Below, piece by piece: positions 12,537 through 20,247 of a DNA stretch of 64,000 nt; position 1 is the first letter of the stretch, and each line of letters opens with the position of its first letter. The position numbers and the translations under genes were made by a program. Source of the DNA: Spiroplasma floricola 23-6 (GTDB lineage: Bacteria; Bacillota_I; Bacilli_A; Mycoplasmatales; Mycoplasmataceae); assembly GCF_002813555.1 (NCBI RefSeq), contig NZ_CP025057.1:913501-977500 (forward strand), in the 5' to 3' direction. The notes below the pieces were generated by a model. It did not search any database, had not been told where the DNA came from, and saw only the letters and a list, made by a program, of their open reading frames with translations.

Positions 12537-13242
12537 TTTTTATTTCTCCAAATCTTCTATTTCTATTATTATAATATTCAATTGCTAACTTTAAATCTTT
12601 TTCTTTAAAATCAGGTCAATATTGATCTATAAAATAAAATTCAGCATATGCTAATTGTAAAAGCATGAAATTACTTAATCTTTTTTCTCCACCAGTTCTA
12701 ATTAATAAATCTACTGGTGGTGCTTTTTTTGTATATAAATTATCCAAAATTGTCTGAACAGTAAAATCTTCAAGTAAAATTTTTTTATTATTAATATCGC
12801 TAAATACTATTTTAAAAGCATTTTCTATTTCTTCAAAAGAACCATAGTCTAAGGCAATATGAACTACAATTTGATCACATTTTTTTGTTTTTTCTTCTAT
12901 TTCTTCTAGTATTTCTTTTGTTTTTAAAGGAACTTTACTTCTTCGTCCAATTCAAACAATTTTAATGCCCTCTTTAACGTATTGTTCTTGTTGTTTTTTT
13001 GAAAAAATTTCACTTGGAAAATTCATTAAATAATTTACTTCTCCATCTGGTCTATTTCAGTTTTCTGTTGAAAAACAAAACATTGTTATATATTTTATTT
13101 CCAATTTTTTTGAACTTAAAATTGTTGGCAAGATATTTTTCATACCAATTTTATGTCCATATGTTCTTTGTTTTTTTCTTGCCTTAGCTCATCTTCCATT
13201 TCCATCAAGAATAAAAGCTATATGTTCCAATTTTTTGATAAT
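12526..13242 (-). CDS. uppS: undecaprenyl diphosphate synthase (cis-prenyltransferase)
   Basis: A cis-prenyltransferase that extends FPP with IPP units to a polyprenyl diphosphate. The N-terminus has FILDGNGRWAKARKKQ, with the catalytic Asp and the pyrophosphate-binding Arg residues; FSTENW and the C-terminal RTGGEKRLSNF motif are also present. There are several TGA-coded Trp residues. No ATG lies ahead of the conserved start; with the GAGAGG ribosome site the best start is ATT 13242 (238 residues), with TTG 13230 as an alternative. It sits 11 bases after pepP and overlaps cdsA. In a wall-less cell the product probably serves glycosyl carrier or membrane roles rather than peptidoglycan. Confidence 0.93.
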
Positions 13243-13253
13243 TTCAACCTCTC

Positions 13254-14318
13254 TTATTTTACTATTTGAAGTTCTCTTAATGGAGTAGTTAAAAATTCAT
13301 ATCCATTTTTAGTAACTAAGATATCATCTTCAATTCTTACTCCCCCAATTTCAGGAATATAAATTCCTGGTTCAACAGTAACGCACATACCTTCTTGTAA
13401 AATTTTATTACCTGCTGCTGAGTTATAAGGCTCTTCGTGAATTTCAATTCCTAAACCATGTCCAGTTCCGTGAGTAAAATATTTACCATAGCCTTTACTT
13501 TCAATATAGTCATAACAAATTTTGTGTACTTCATTTCCACTAATTCCTGGTTTGATACTTTCAATTCCTAATTGTTGTGAATTATAAACTATTTCATAAA
13601 TTTCTTTTAACTTTGTATTATCAGTATTTCCCATTACAAAAGTTCTTGTTTGATCAGAGCAATACCCATTAAAGTAACATCCCATATCAAGAGTTACAAA
13701 ATCCCCAGTTTCAATTTTTTTATCAGTTGGAACAGCATGAGGCATACTTCCATTTTTACCACTTGCCACAATTGTGTCAAAACTTAGTTTTTCAGCACCA
13801 TTTTTTAAAAATGAATCACTTACAAATCTAGCTAAGTCTTTTTCACTCATTCCTGGTTTAACAAAATCTAAAACTTCCAAAAATACTTTATGTGTAATAT
13901 CACATGCTTTTTTAATTTGTTCAACTTCTCATTGATCTTTTACCATTCTAATTGCATCAAAATTATAACCTACCATTTGTGCATTTAGTTTTTCTTGGAA
14001 AATTTGTGAATCTTTAACAAAAACTCAATCACTTTCAAAAATAATTGTTTTTATTTTATTATTTGATATTTCTTTATTAATTAATTCATATAACTTCCCA
14101 AATTCTATTATTTCATCAATATTATTTAATAATTTTGAGTTTCTTGCAGCTATAATATATCTTCCATCAACAAATAAATATGATTTTTCACTTGTATATA
14201 AAAGATATCCAAGAGATGAGTGAAATCTAGAAAATCAGTATCTATTTTGAGGTGAATACAATAAAATTGCATCTGCATTATTTTCTTTTAAAATTTTATT
14301 TAGTATTTCTTTTTTCAT
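13254..14318 (-). CDS. pepP: M24 family aminopeptidase (Xaa-Pro type)
   Basis: A 354-residue cytoplasmic metallo-aminopeptidase likely removing residues ahead of proline during use of imported peptides. The N-terminal creatinase-like domain covers about residues 1-120. The C-terminal pita-bread domain has the metal ligands in order: LDMGC, DQTRTF, HGTGHGLG, HEEP and VEPGIY with GGVRIEDD. ATG 14318 has an upstream AAAGGAG ribosome site. It heads the uppS-cdsA-dxr-rseP-polC run. The exact substrate preference (Xaa-Pro dipeptidase or aminopeptidase P) cannot be decided from sequence alone. Confidence 0.93.
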
Positions 14319-14354
14319 ACGTTTGAACTCCTTTTAATAATACTATACAAAAAA

Positions 14355-14396
14355 AGAGAGTAAAAAACCTTATAAAAAGTATTTTTTATTCTCTCT
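14355..14396 (-). terminator. hairpin terminator after rpmG
   Basis: An AGAGAG-plus-A-tract arm pairs with a T-tract-plus-CTCTCT arm across about a 14-base loop, overlapping the last bases of rpmG. A-rich sequence on the plus strand gives the U-run on the minus strand. It separates rpmG from pepP. Confidence 0.6.
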
Positions 14397-14538
14397 ATTT
14401 TTTTTGTTTGTGAACTTGATGTGAATTACATTTAAAACAATGTTTTTTAACTTCAATTTTATCTTTTCTTTTATCGTTTTTTGCTATGTAATTTTCTTCT
14501 TTACAAGTTGCACAACGTAAAATAACTCCTTCACGCAT
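14395..14538 (-). CDS. rpmG: 50S ribosomal protein L33
   Basis: A 47-residue zinc-ribbon ribosomal protein, MREGVILRC at the start, with two Cys pairs (CATC near residue 9 and CFKC near 34) and the basic core typical of bacterial L33. The start ATG 14538 has an excellent AAGGAGG site. It stands alone with its own terminator. The four-Cys form is the zinc-binding type. Confidence 0.95.
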   Translation of the reverse strand: MREGVILRCATCKEENYIAKNDKRKDKIEVKKHCFKCNSHQVHKQKK

Positions 14539-14652
14539 ATTCTTAAGCCTCCTTGATAATTTTGATTAAGATAATAAGCAAAATAATAATACCAAAAAAT
14601 ATAAAAGAATACTCATTTTTTTACTATAAATAATAATTTTTTTTAAAAAAAA

Positions 14653-14681
14653 CTGAAAAAAAGATTAATTTGTAGTATTAT
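14653..14681 (+). promoter_or_regulatory. promoter of the Cys-rich peptide gene
   Basis: CTGAAA at 14653-14658 and TATTAT at 14676-14681 are separated by 17 bases, a good sigma-70-type promoter. The -10 box runs into the palindromic operator, and the predicted transcription start (about 14688) falls inside it, so an operator-bound repressor would block transcription. Confidence 0.6.
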
Positions 14682-14709
14682 CTATATAGATAGATGTCTA
14701 TATAGATAA
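14678..14709 (+). promoter_or_regulatory. palindromic operator, probable ArsR/SmtB-type site
   Basis: A perfect 13-base inverted repeat, TTATCTATATAGA, then six bases, then TCTATATAGATAA. Each arm itself holds the 10-base palindrome TCTATATAGA, with the two centres 16 bases apart. It covers the -10 box and start site of the Cys-rich peptide gene. The ArsR-family gene just downstream is the obvious candidate binder; this pairing is inferred. The promoter region of the ArsR gene itself has no similar repeat. Confidence 0.75.
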
Positions 14710-14729
14710 CTATCTTAAGGAGGATTACT

Positions 14730-14801
14730 ATGAATAAAATTTCTTCAGCATGTAATTGTGAAGTATGTACTTGTTCAAATTGTACTTGTTCAAATTGCTA
14801 A
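14730..14801 (+). CDS. 23-residue Cys-rich metallothionein-like peptide
   Basis: The open frame encodes MNKISSACNCEVCTCSNC followed by TCSNC and TAA. Seven cysteines fall in the last 16 residues in the strict order C-x-C-x2-C-x-C-x2-C-x-C-x2-C. This spacing is what copper and zinc metallothioneins use; the short fungal Cu-metallothionein of Neurospora also has seven Cys in about 25 residues with C-x-C-x2-C steps (established knowledge). A strong AAGGAGG site lies seven bases before ATG, there is a promoter with a palindromic operator, and a terminator follows, so it looks like a complete gene. Role in soft-metal sequestration, or as a metal-bound signal, is inferred. No signal peptide is present, so it would be cytoplasmic. 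Confidence 0.75.
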   Translation: MNKISSACNCEVCTCSNCTCSNC

Positions 14802-14813
14802 TAAAAATTTTTT

Positions 14814-14840
14814 AAAATAGAGTTTATATAGCTCTATTTT
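14814..14840. terminator. bidirectional terminator between Cys-rich peptide gene and arsR-like gene
   Basis: AAAATAGAG and CTCTATTTT form a 9-base-pair stem with a 9-base loop. T-runs follow on the plus strand and A-runs precede it, so it can serve both convergent genes. Confidence 0.8.
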
Positions 14841-15158
14841 TTATTTATTACAATTTGAGCAGTTCATTAGTTTTTTCTCTTCTTGTATTGAACCTATAAA
14901 ATTGTTTATTTCTTTTATCATTTCTTGATTTACTTTATATATCTTTGAGTTTTTTTCTTTTGTAGAATTTAAAATCCCAACTTTTTCTAACATTTTCATA
15001 TGATAACTTAAAGTTGGTTGAGTAATGTTTAAGTTATCTAATATATTTTGAGCACATTTATTACATCCACAATCGCAGATCATATTAATAATTTTTAATC
15101 TTGTTGGATCTGCTAGAGTTTTAAAAACTTCTGCAAATTTTGTATATTTTTTTTCCAT
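14841..15158 (-). CDS. ArsR/SmtB-family metal-responsive repressor
   Basis: A 105-residue winged-helix repressor. The start (AEVFKTLADPTRLKII) and the recognition-helix region (NITQPTLSYHMKMLEKVGIL) are classical ArsR. The metal site looks unusually Cys-rich: Cys28, Cys30, Cys32 and Cys35 lie in the helix that carries the ELCVCDL-type site in ArsR/CadC, and Cys100 and Cys103 lie at the C-terminus. That suggests a thiophilic ligand such as As(III), Cd(II), Zn(II) or Cu(I). It is convergent with the Cys-rich peptide gene, separated by one shared terminator, and likely controls the palindrome at 14678-14709. Which metal it senses cannot be told. Confidence 0.9.
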   Translation of the reverse strand: MEKKYTKFAEVFKTLADPTRLKIINMICDCGCNKCAQNILDNLNITQPTLSYHMKMLEKVGILNSTKEKNSKIYKVNQEMIKEINNFIGSIQEEKKLMNCSNCNK

Positions 15159-15303
15159 GTATAAAACCTCTATTTATCTCAATAATTTAAATAATTATAT
15201 CAATTTTACATAAATTATTTTTGAACTTTATTTTTTTAAATAAAATAAAATTTTATTTAAAAAAAATGTGTAAAATAATAATAGTAAATTAGGAGTGATT
15301 AAA

Positions 15304-16203
15304 GTGAGAAAATTACTTAGCGTAATTTCAGCCACAACACTAGTTGGAACATCAACTTTAACTGTTGTTTCTTGTAGTTCAAATAAAAATTATAAAGAAT
15401 TTAAAGGATGAATTGATAATAAAGAATCATTCATTTTATATATAGGAGCAGATAACTGTCCACATTGTCAAGATTTTGAATTCGTACAAAAAAAATACGA
15501 TAAAAAATTTAATGATAAAATTAATGAGTTAAATACAAGTTATAACCAAAAAGTTGTAAATCAACAAGGATCTGAAAATCCAGATTCACTTATTGCATAT
15601 GGTGAAAAATTAAACAATGATGTTAATTTAAGAACATTTAAAACAGAAGAATATCAAAGTAAATTTACTGAAAAGTGAACAAAAAATATTCTAAATTGAA
15701 TGATTGATGAAGTAACTGAGATTTATAAAAAACAATATACTATTGGCGATAATATGAGCGATAAATTAGCAACAAAATTAGCTAAAGCAAAAGTAAAAAA
15801 ATACTTTAATCTTGATGCAACTCAGGGATTTCCAATGTTTATATTAGTTAGAAATGGTAAATTAGTTTCTTGACAAAGTGGTTTTGGCAGTCAATCTGCT
15901 GGAGGATGAACTGAAACTTTACTTGATGATTTATTTGATCCTTTAATAACTGCAATGAATAACGGAGAACAAGAAGCTGAAATTATTAAAAAAGTAGATA
16001 CAGGATTAAACTCTGGTGGAGGCGAAACTGGATCTGGTGGAGAAACTGGATCTGGTGGAGAAACAAAAAATAAACCTAAAACTAAGGCTAAAGCCAATAC
16101 TAAAACTAACCCTAAAGTTAAAAGTAACAATAAAGCTAAATCAGTAAATTATTCAATAAGTGATAATCTTTTAATTGATTACTTAACTAATACAATTATC
16201 TAG
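15304..16203 (+). CDS. thioredoxin-fold lipoprotein with Lys-rich tail
   Basis: A 299-residue surface lipoprotein. The GTG start follows AGGAGTGAT. The mollicute-type leader ends TVVSC with the lipidated Cys24. A thioredoxin-like domain follows with the CPHC redox motif (Cys52, Cys55) after FILYIGAD, and the cis-proline in QGFPMF (Pro177), so it may be a disulfide oxidoreductase or reductase outside the cell. Residues about 237-254 are three GGET-type repeats (GSGGET), and about 255-280 are a Lys/Thr/Asn tract built of KTK, KANT and NPKVK units. It then ends in about 18 hydrophobic or neutral residues. The tail could bind nucleic acid or surface polyanions (inference). Confidence 0.88.
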
Positions 16204-16206
16204 AAT

Positions 16207-16232
16207 AAAAAACTCCTATTAAGGAGTTTTTT
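16207..16232 (+). terminator. terminator of thioredoxin-fold lipoprotein gene
   Basis: AAAAAACTCC and GGAGTTTTTT form a 10-base-pair stem with a TATTAA loop four bases after the stop, followed by a T-rich run. Confidence 0.85.
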
Positions 16233-16402
16233 ATTTTTTTAGTTATTAGTTTTAAGTTTCTTTCCTACCTTTTTATTTATTAACAAACTTAATCTTATTC
16301 TTTTAATTTTGGAAAAGCTTTATTGTAAAAAAAGGAAATATTAAATAATATAATAAAATAAATAGAAATAGAAATAAGTAAAAAATAAATCAAGTTGGAG
16401 AA

Positions 16403-16651
16403 ATGTTTTATTCCTTATTTAAAAAATATCGTGGTGATGGTTTTAATAATGGATTAAAAATGTATGATATTTGTACAATAGCATATATTTTAAATCCTGA
16501 GTTATTTATAGTTGAAAAAGCATATGTTGAAATTGATACACAAAAGGAAATAAGTGTAGGTACAATGTATGTTGATTTTAAGGGTTATTTAAGAAAAGAA
16601 CCAAATGTAAAAATAATGACAGATATAAACTCAAAAAAATTCATTTCATAA
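16403..16651 (+). pseudogene. C-terminal remnant of inosine/uridine-preferring nucleoside hydrolase
   Basis: The 82-residue frame contains LKMYDICTIAYILNPELF and VDFKGYLRKEPNVKIMTDIN, which match the C-terminal part of IunH/RihA-type nucleoside hydrolases (the 'HDP-A-A-Y-x-L-x-P-E-x-F' stretch and the following strand; here the usual His-Asp-Pro is Tyr-Asp-Ile). The N-terminal two thirds with the DxDxxxDD calcium site are missing, and the frame upstream of ATG ends at a stop within about 25 bases. A GGAG site happens to precede ATG. I read it as a decayed gene; a retained small protein cannot be excluded. Confidence 0.6.
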
Positions 16652-16686
16652 TTTCTAGATAAAATTAAGCAATGCAAAATTAATTA

Positions 16687-16729
16687 AAAAATAAGTTTTA
16701 CAGATTCAAAAAATGCAAAACTTATTTTT
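16687..16729 (+). terminator. hairpin after nucleoside hydrolase remnant
   Basis: AAAATAAGTTTT pairs with AAAACTTATTTT across about 17 bases, then TTTA. It marks the old 3' end of the remnant gene. Confidence 0.55.
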
Positions 16730-16751
16730 ATATCTAGTTATTTTTCAAAAA

Positions 16752-16777
16752 GAAAAAAAGCACTCTTTAGAGTGCTT
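16752..16777 (-). terminator. terminator of tRNA cluster
   Basis: AGCACTCT and AGAGTGCT form an 8-base-pair stem; the flanking A-run on the plus strand gives the U-run downstream of tRNA-Leu on the minus strand. Confidence 0.8.
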
Positions 16778-16798
16778 TCTTAATCAAGTCCTTAATAA

Positions 16799-16887
16799 TG
16801 GTCCCCAGGGCCGGACTTGAACCGGCACGACCGCTTAAAGTCGCTGGATTTTAAGTCCAGTGCGTCTACCTATTCCGCCACCTGGGG
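16799..16887 (-). tRNA. tRNA-Leu (anticodon TAA)
   Basis: An 89-base class II tRNA with acceptor CCCCAGG/CCTGGGG, anticodon stem CTGGA/TCCAG and loop CTTAAAA giving TAA, a long variable arm, GTTCAAG in the T loop, and encoded CCA. It reads UUA/UUG leucine codons, the commonest leucine codons in this genome. Confidence 0.97.
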
Positions 16888-16899
16888 TTAATAAAAAAA

Positions 16900-16975
<76 letters not shown>

Positions 16976-16989
16976 GTTACTAAAATAAA

Positions 16990-17064
16990 TGGCTGGGCTA
17001 GCAGGATTCGAACCGGCGCATGAGGGAGTCAAAGTCCCTTGCCTTACCGCTTGGCTATAGCCCA
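16990..17064 (-). tRNA. tRNA-Gln (anticodon TTG)
   Basis: A 75-base tRNA with acceptor TGGGCTA/TAGCCCA, anticodon stem AGGGA/TCCCT, loop CTTTGAC, TTCGAAT T loop and encoded CCA. Confidence 0.97.
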
Positions 17065-17069
17065 ATAAC

Positions 17070-17153
17070 TGGTGGGGAGTGACGGATTCGAACCGCCGAA
17101 CCGTTAGGAGATGGTTTACAGCCACCCGCGTTTAGCCACTTCGCTAACTCCCC
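17070..17153 (-). tRNA. tRNA-Tyr (anticodon GTA)
   Basis: An 84-base class II tRNA with acceptor GGGGAGT/ACTCCCC, anticodon loop CTGTAAA, a long variable arm and encoded CCA. Confidence 0.97.
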
Positions 17154-17166
17154 TTAAATAATAATG

Positions 17167-17242
17167 TGGTGCTGACTAAAGGACTCGAACCTTCGACCTA
17201 TTGATTACTAGTCAATTGCTCTACCAACTGAGCTAAGTCAGC
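17167..17242 (-). tRNA. tRNA-Thr (anticodon AGT)
   Basis: A 76-base tRNA with acceptor GCTGACT/AGTCAGC, D stem GCTC/GAGC, anticodon stem ATTGA/TCAAT and loop CTAGTAA, giving anticodon AGT. It has encoded CCA and is the first gene of the cluster. An A at the wobble position of a threonine tRNA is rare among bacteria but is known from Mycoplasma capricolum. Confidence 0.95.
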
Positions 17243-17277
17243 AGTTATCCTTTTCTACAAAAGTAAGAACCTTTTCA

Positions 17278-17307
17278 ATTATACAAAAAATATTAAGTTA
17301 AAGTCAA
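17278..17307 (-). promoter_or_regulatory. promoter of the five-tRNA cluster
   Basis: On the minus strand, TTGACT at 17302-17307 and TATAAT at 17278-17283 are 18 bases apart, about 35 bases before tRNA-Thr. This is the clearest sigma-70 promoter in the window. Confidence 0.88.
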
Positions 17308-17567
17308 TGATTTTTTATAAATATTTTAAAAAGATATTAAAAATCTCTCATTTTTAAATAAAAAAAGCACTCTGGGCGGAGTACTTAATTAATAAATCTA
17401 GAATAGTCAATACTTTACATATTATAAATCTAAATATTATGTTCATTTGATAGGGCTAAATAAACATCATGGGCTAATGCTTTAAACTATTCCAGACAAA
17501 TAAATTATATTTTAAATGCTCTTAAATTTCAATATTTAAAAGTTAATTTTTTAAATATAATAGATAT
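17308..17567. other. gene-free stretch with the deoA terminator
   Basis: No open frame of note. At 17359-17386 the minus strand has AAGTACTC and GAGTGCTT around a CGCCCA loop followed by a T-run, a likely terminator for deoA. The rest (17390-17567) is AT-rich. It holds a short inverted repeat (CTAGAATAG near 17398 and CTATTCCAG near 17486) and one 17-codon open stretch on the minus strand that I could not assign; it may be gene debris. Confidence 0.5.
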
Positions 17568-18869
17568 CTAACTAGTTAAAAGTTTAAGAATTAATTCTTC
17601 ATTTTCTTTTTTATCTTTTATTAAAATTAATTCTTCTGCTTTTTGTTTAAAACTTTCAACATTATCTCTATTTGTATAAAGAGTCATTATAACTTCTCCT
17701 TTTTTTACAAATTCATTAGTTGTTTTATTTAAATAAATTCCTGCAGAAAAATCAATTTCTTCTTCTTTAGTTGCTCTTCCAGCTCCTAAATACATTGAAA
17801 GATATCCTAATTGATCTGCTGAAACAAATGAAACATAACCCTCTTTTTGAGCAAAAACTTCAATAACATGTTTTGTTGAGAAATTTTTATCATAATCAAT
17901 AATTACATCAAAATTGCCGTTTTGTGCCTCTATAAAGTCCTTTAACAAGTGTGCAGCACTTTTATCTTTTAATACCTTTAAAAGCTCTTCTTTAGCTGTT
18001 TTTAAGTCCTTAAAAACTTCATTTTGCACTAAAGTCAATCCAGCTGCAGTTACACACAATTCTTCTAAATCAGAAGGTCCATTACCATTTAAAGTATCTC
18101 ATGCTTCTTTTACTTCAATTGCATTTCCAATTGCTCTTCCCAATGGTTTGTCCATATTTGTAATCATTACACTAACATTTCTGTTATGCTCTTTTCCAAT
18201 ACCTATCATTGTTTTTGAAAGTTCAACAGCTTTGTCTAAATCTTTCATAAAAGCTCCACTTCCCATTTTTACATCTAAAATAATGCTATTTGCTGGAATA
18301 ACTAATTTTTTTGACATAATACTTGAAGCTATTAGTGGAATTGAATCTACAGTACCTGTAACATCTCTTAAAGCATAAAGCTTTTTGTCTGCAGGAACTA
18401 CTTGACTTGATTGACTCATAATTGAAATACCAATTTCATTTAGTATTTCTTTAAATCTATGATCTGATATTTCACCAGTTCATCCTGGACAACTTTCTAA
18501 TTTATCAATAGTTCCTCCAGTTTGTCCTAATCCTCTCCCTGAAAGTTTAGCAACTTTAACTCCAAACTTTGCAACTAAAGGTGAAAAAATTAGACTTGTT
18601 TTGTCTCCAATTCCCCCTGTTGAATGTTTGTCAGCTATTAGTCCTTTAACTTCACTTAAATCATAAGTTATACCTGAATCAATCATTGCTTGAGTAAATG
18701 AAGCAATTTCTTTAGTTGACATTCCATTAAATCAAACTGCCATATTAAAAGCTGACATTTGATAATCTTTTAATGAATTATTAACAAAAGAATTAACTAC
18801 TCAATAAATTTCTTGAGTACTTAATTCTATATTTTTTTTCTTTTTTTCTATAATATCTACAAAATTCAT
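17568..18869 (-). CDS. deoA: thymidine/pyrimidine-nucleoside phosphorylase
   Basis: It splits thymidine (or other pyrimidine nucleosides) with phosphate into base and (deoxy)ribose 1-phosphate. The 433-residue protein has the family motif [17 protein letters not shown] at about 120-136, the phosphate-binding [12 protein letters not shown] just upstream, and the C-terminal barrel-sandwich domain with [30 protein letters not shown] site precedes ATG 18869. It is the first of a salvage/lipid/folate neighbourhood with plsC, folA and thyA. Thymidine and uridine specificity cannot be separated from sequence. Confidence 0.95.
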
Positions 18870-18895
18870 ATCTTTATCTCCGTTTTAATAAAAAA

Positions 18896-19774
18896 CTAGT
18901 AATATGCGACTCTATTTTTTTTATCTATTCTTTTTGGTTTTATTCCTAATGCTTTTGGATCTCAATTTTTATAAGCTTCAATATTTTTTTCCACTTCTTT
19001 TTGAACATTTTTAGTTAGCATTTCTGTTTTAAGCGATATAAATTTTTCTGGCAATAATGGTTTTCCAAAAACAACTTTAATATGAAATCTTCCTCTCGGT
19101 CTTTTTTCAAATAATTTGTATGAATCAATTATTGAAACTGGAACAATTGGAACATATGCCATTTGAGCTAATTTCATACTTGCTGGTTGAAATTCATTTG
19201 GTTGTTGTTTAGCACTTCTTGTTCCCTCTGGAAAAATAACTAAACTTCTTTTATATTCAGAAATTAATATTTTTGCTTCTTTCATAGCATTTAGCGCACT
19301 TCTTGGATTTGCTCTATCTAAAGGCACATTATCAATTAAATTCATAAAGTGTCTAAATATTTTTGTTTTTCATAATTCTTGCTTTGCAATAAAAGCAATT
19401 GGTTGTTGTAAAGAAAAGTCGTTTATAGCCATCATTAAAATTGAATCTAAATTTGATTGATGATTTGGTGCTAAAACAATACCTCTATCTAATCAATTTT
19501 CAATGCCAATGACATCTACTTGAACATTAGCAATTTTTAGAACTTTTCTACTCTTCTTTTTAACTCAATTATATCTTCACTCTTCTGAATATAAATTTGG
19601 GTCTTGTTTTATTTTTTTTGATACTTTTTTAGCTTTGGCTGTAACTCTTCAAATACTTCATGCATTAGTAAATAATCTTCATTTACTTACATGTGCCATT
19701 TCCTTTTTGTCTTTTTTTTCTTCTTGATTTTTATCACTTATTTTTTTTTCTTTTGCTAATTCTAATTGTTCCAT
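18896..19774 (-). CDS. plsC: 1-acyl-sn-glycerol-3-phosphate acyltransferase
   Basis: PlsC adds the second acyl chain to make phosphatidic acid, the substrate of CdsA encoded at 11.5 kb. The 292-residue protein has the catalytic NHQSNLD (NHx4D form) near residue 104, the glycerol-phosphate motif FPEGTRS near 176, and VPIVPVSI. The first 30 residues are highly charged (Glu/Lys), a cytoplasmic extension. ATG 19774 lies two bases after the folA stop, so both are in one transcript. Confidence 0.93.
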
Positions 19775-19776
19775 TT

Positions 19777-20247
19777 TTAATACCTTTCATAATAATAGAT
19801 TTCAAATTCTTCAAAATCCATTTGCTTTGTAATTTTAAAAAGTGACTTATCAAATTGTGGAGCAAAAGTATCTCCTTGATAGTCTTTTTTAATAACACTG
19901 ATTATTAATCTATCTGCATAATTAAGTGCAGTTTCATAAATCTGAGAACCTCCAATAATGACAAGTTCTTCTTCAATGGATTTATACTTTTCTAGAAAAT
20001 CTTCTAATTTATTAGACAATTCAATATCATTATAACTCTTTTCCAATTTTCTTGAAGTAATTAATATATTTTTTCTATTTGGTAAGGGTTTAACAGAAAG
20101 TGAGTCTCAAGTATTTCTACCCATTAAGATTGTTTTTCCCTTTGTATAATTTATAAAATGTTGCATTTCTTCTTTAATATTTCAAGGTAATTTATTATTT
20201 TTACCAATAACTCCATCTTTTGTTTGAGCTCAAATAAGTGAAATCAT
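19777..20247 (-). CDS. folA: dihydrofolate reductase
   Basis: DHFR regenerates tetrahydrofolate consumed by thymidylate synthase. The 156-residue protein has ISLIWAQTKDGVIGKNNKLPW at the start (Trp coded by TGA), the MGRNTWDS helix, the LPNRKNILITSR strand and the IIGGSQIYE loop. Its ATG 20247 shares a base with the thyA stop (TAATG), so thyA and folA are translationally coupled. The acidic/folate residue after LPW is Asn, as in several DHFRs of Gram-positive origin where the acid is nearby. Confidence 0.95.

Noticed and set aside
15891..16130. Minus-strand 79-codon frame rich in Pro and Leu
   Set aside because: It is the antisense shadow of the GGET repeats in the lipoprotein gene and lacks expression signals.
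17440..17500. Short minus-strand open stretch containing ALAHDVYLALSNEHNI
   Set aside because: It looks protein-like but is only about 18 codons between stops, without start or ribosome site; too short to assign to any family.
17914..18378. 154-codon plus-strand frame
   Set aside because: It is antisense to deoA, which is fully supported by family motifs.
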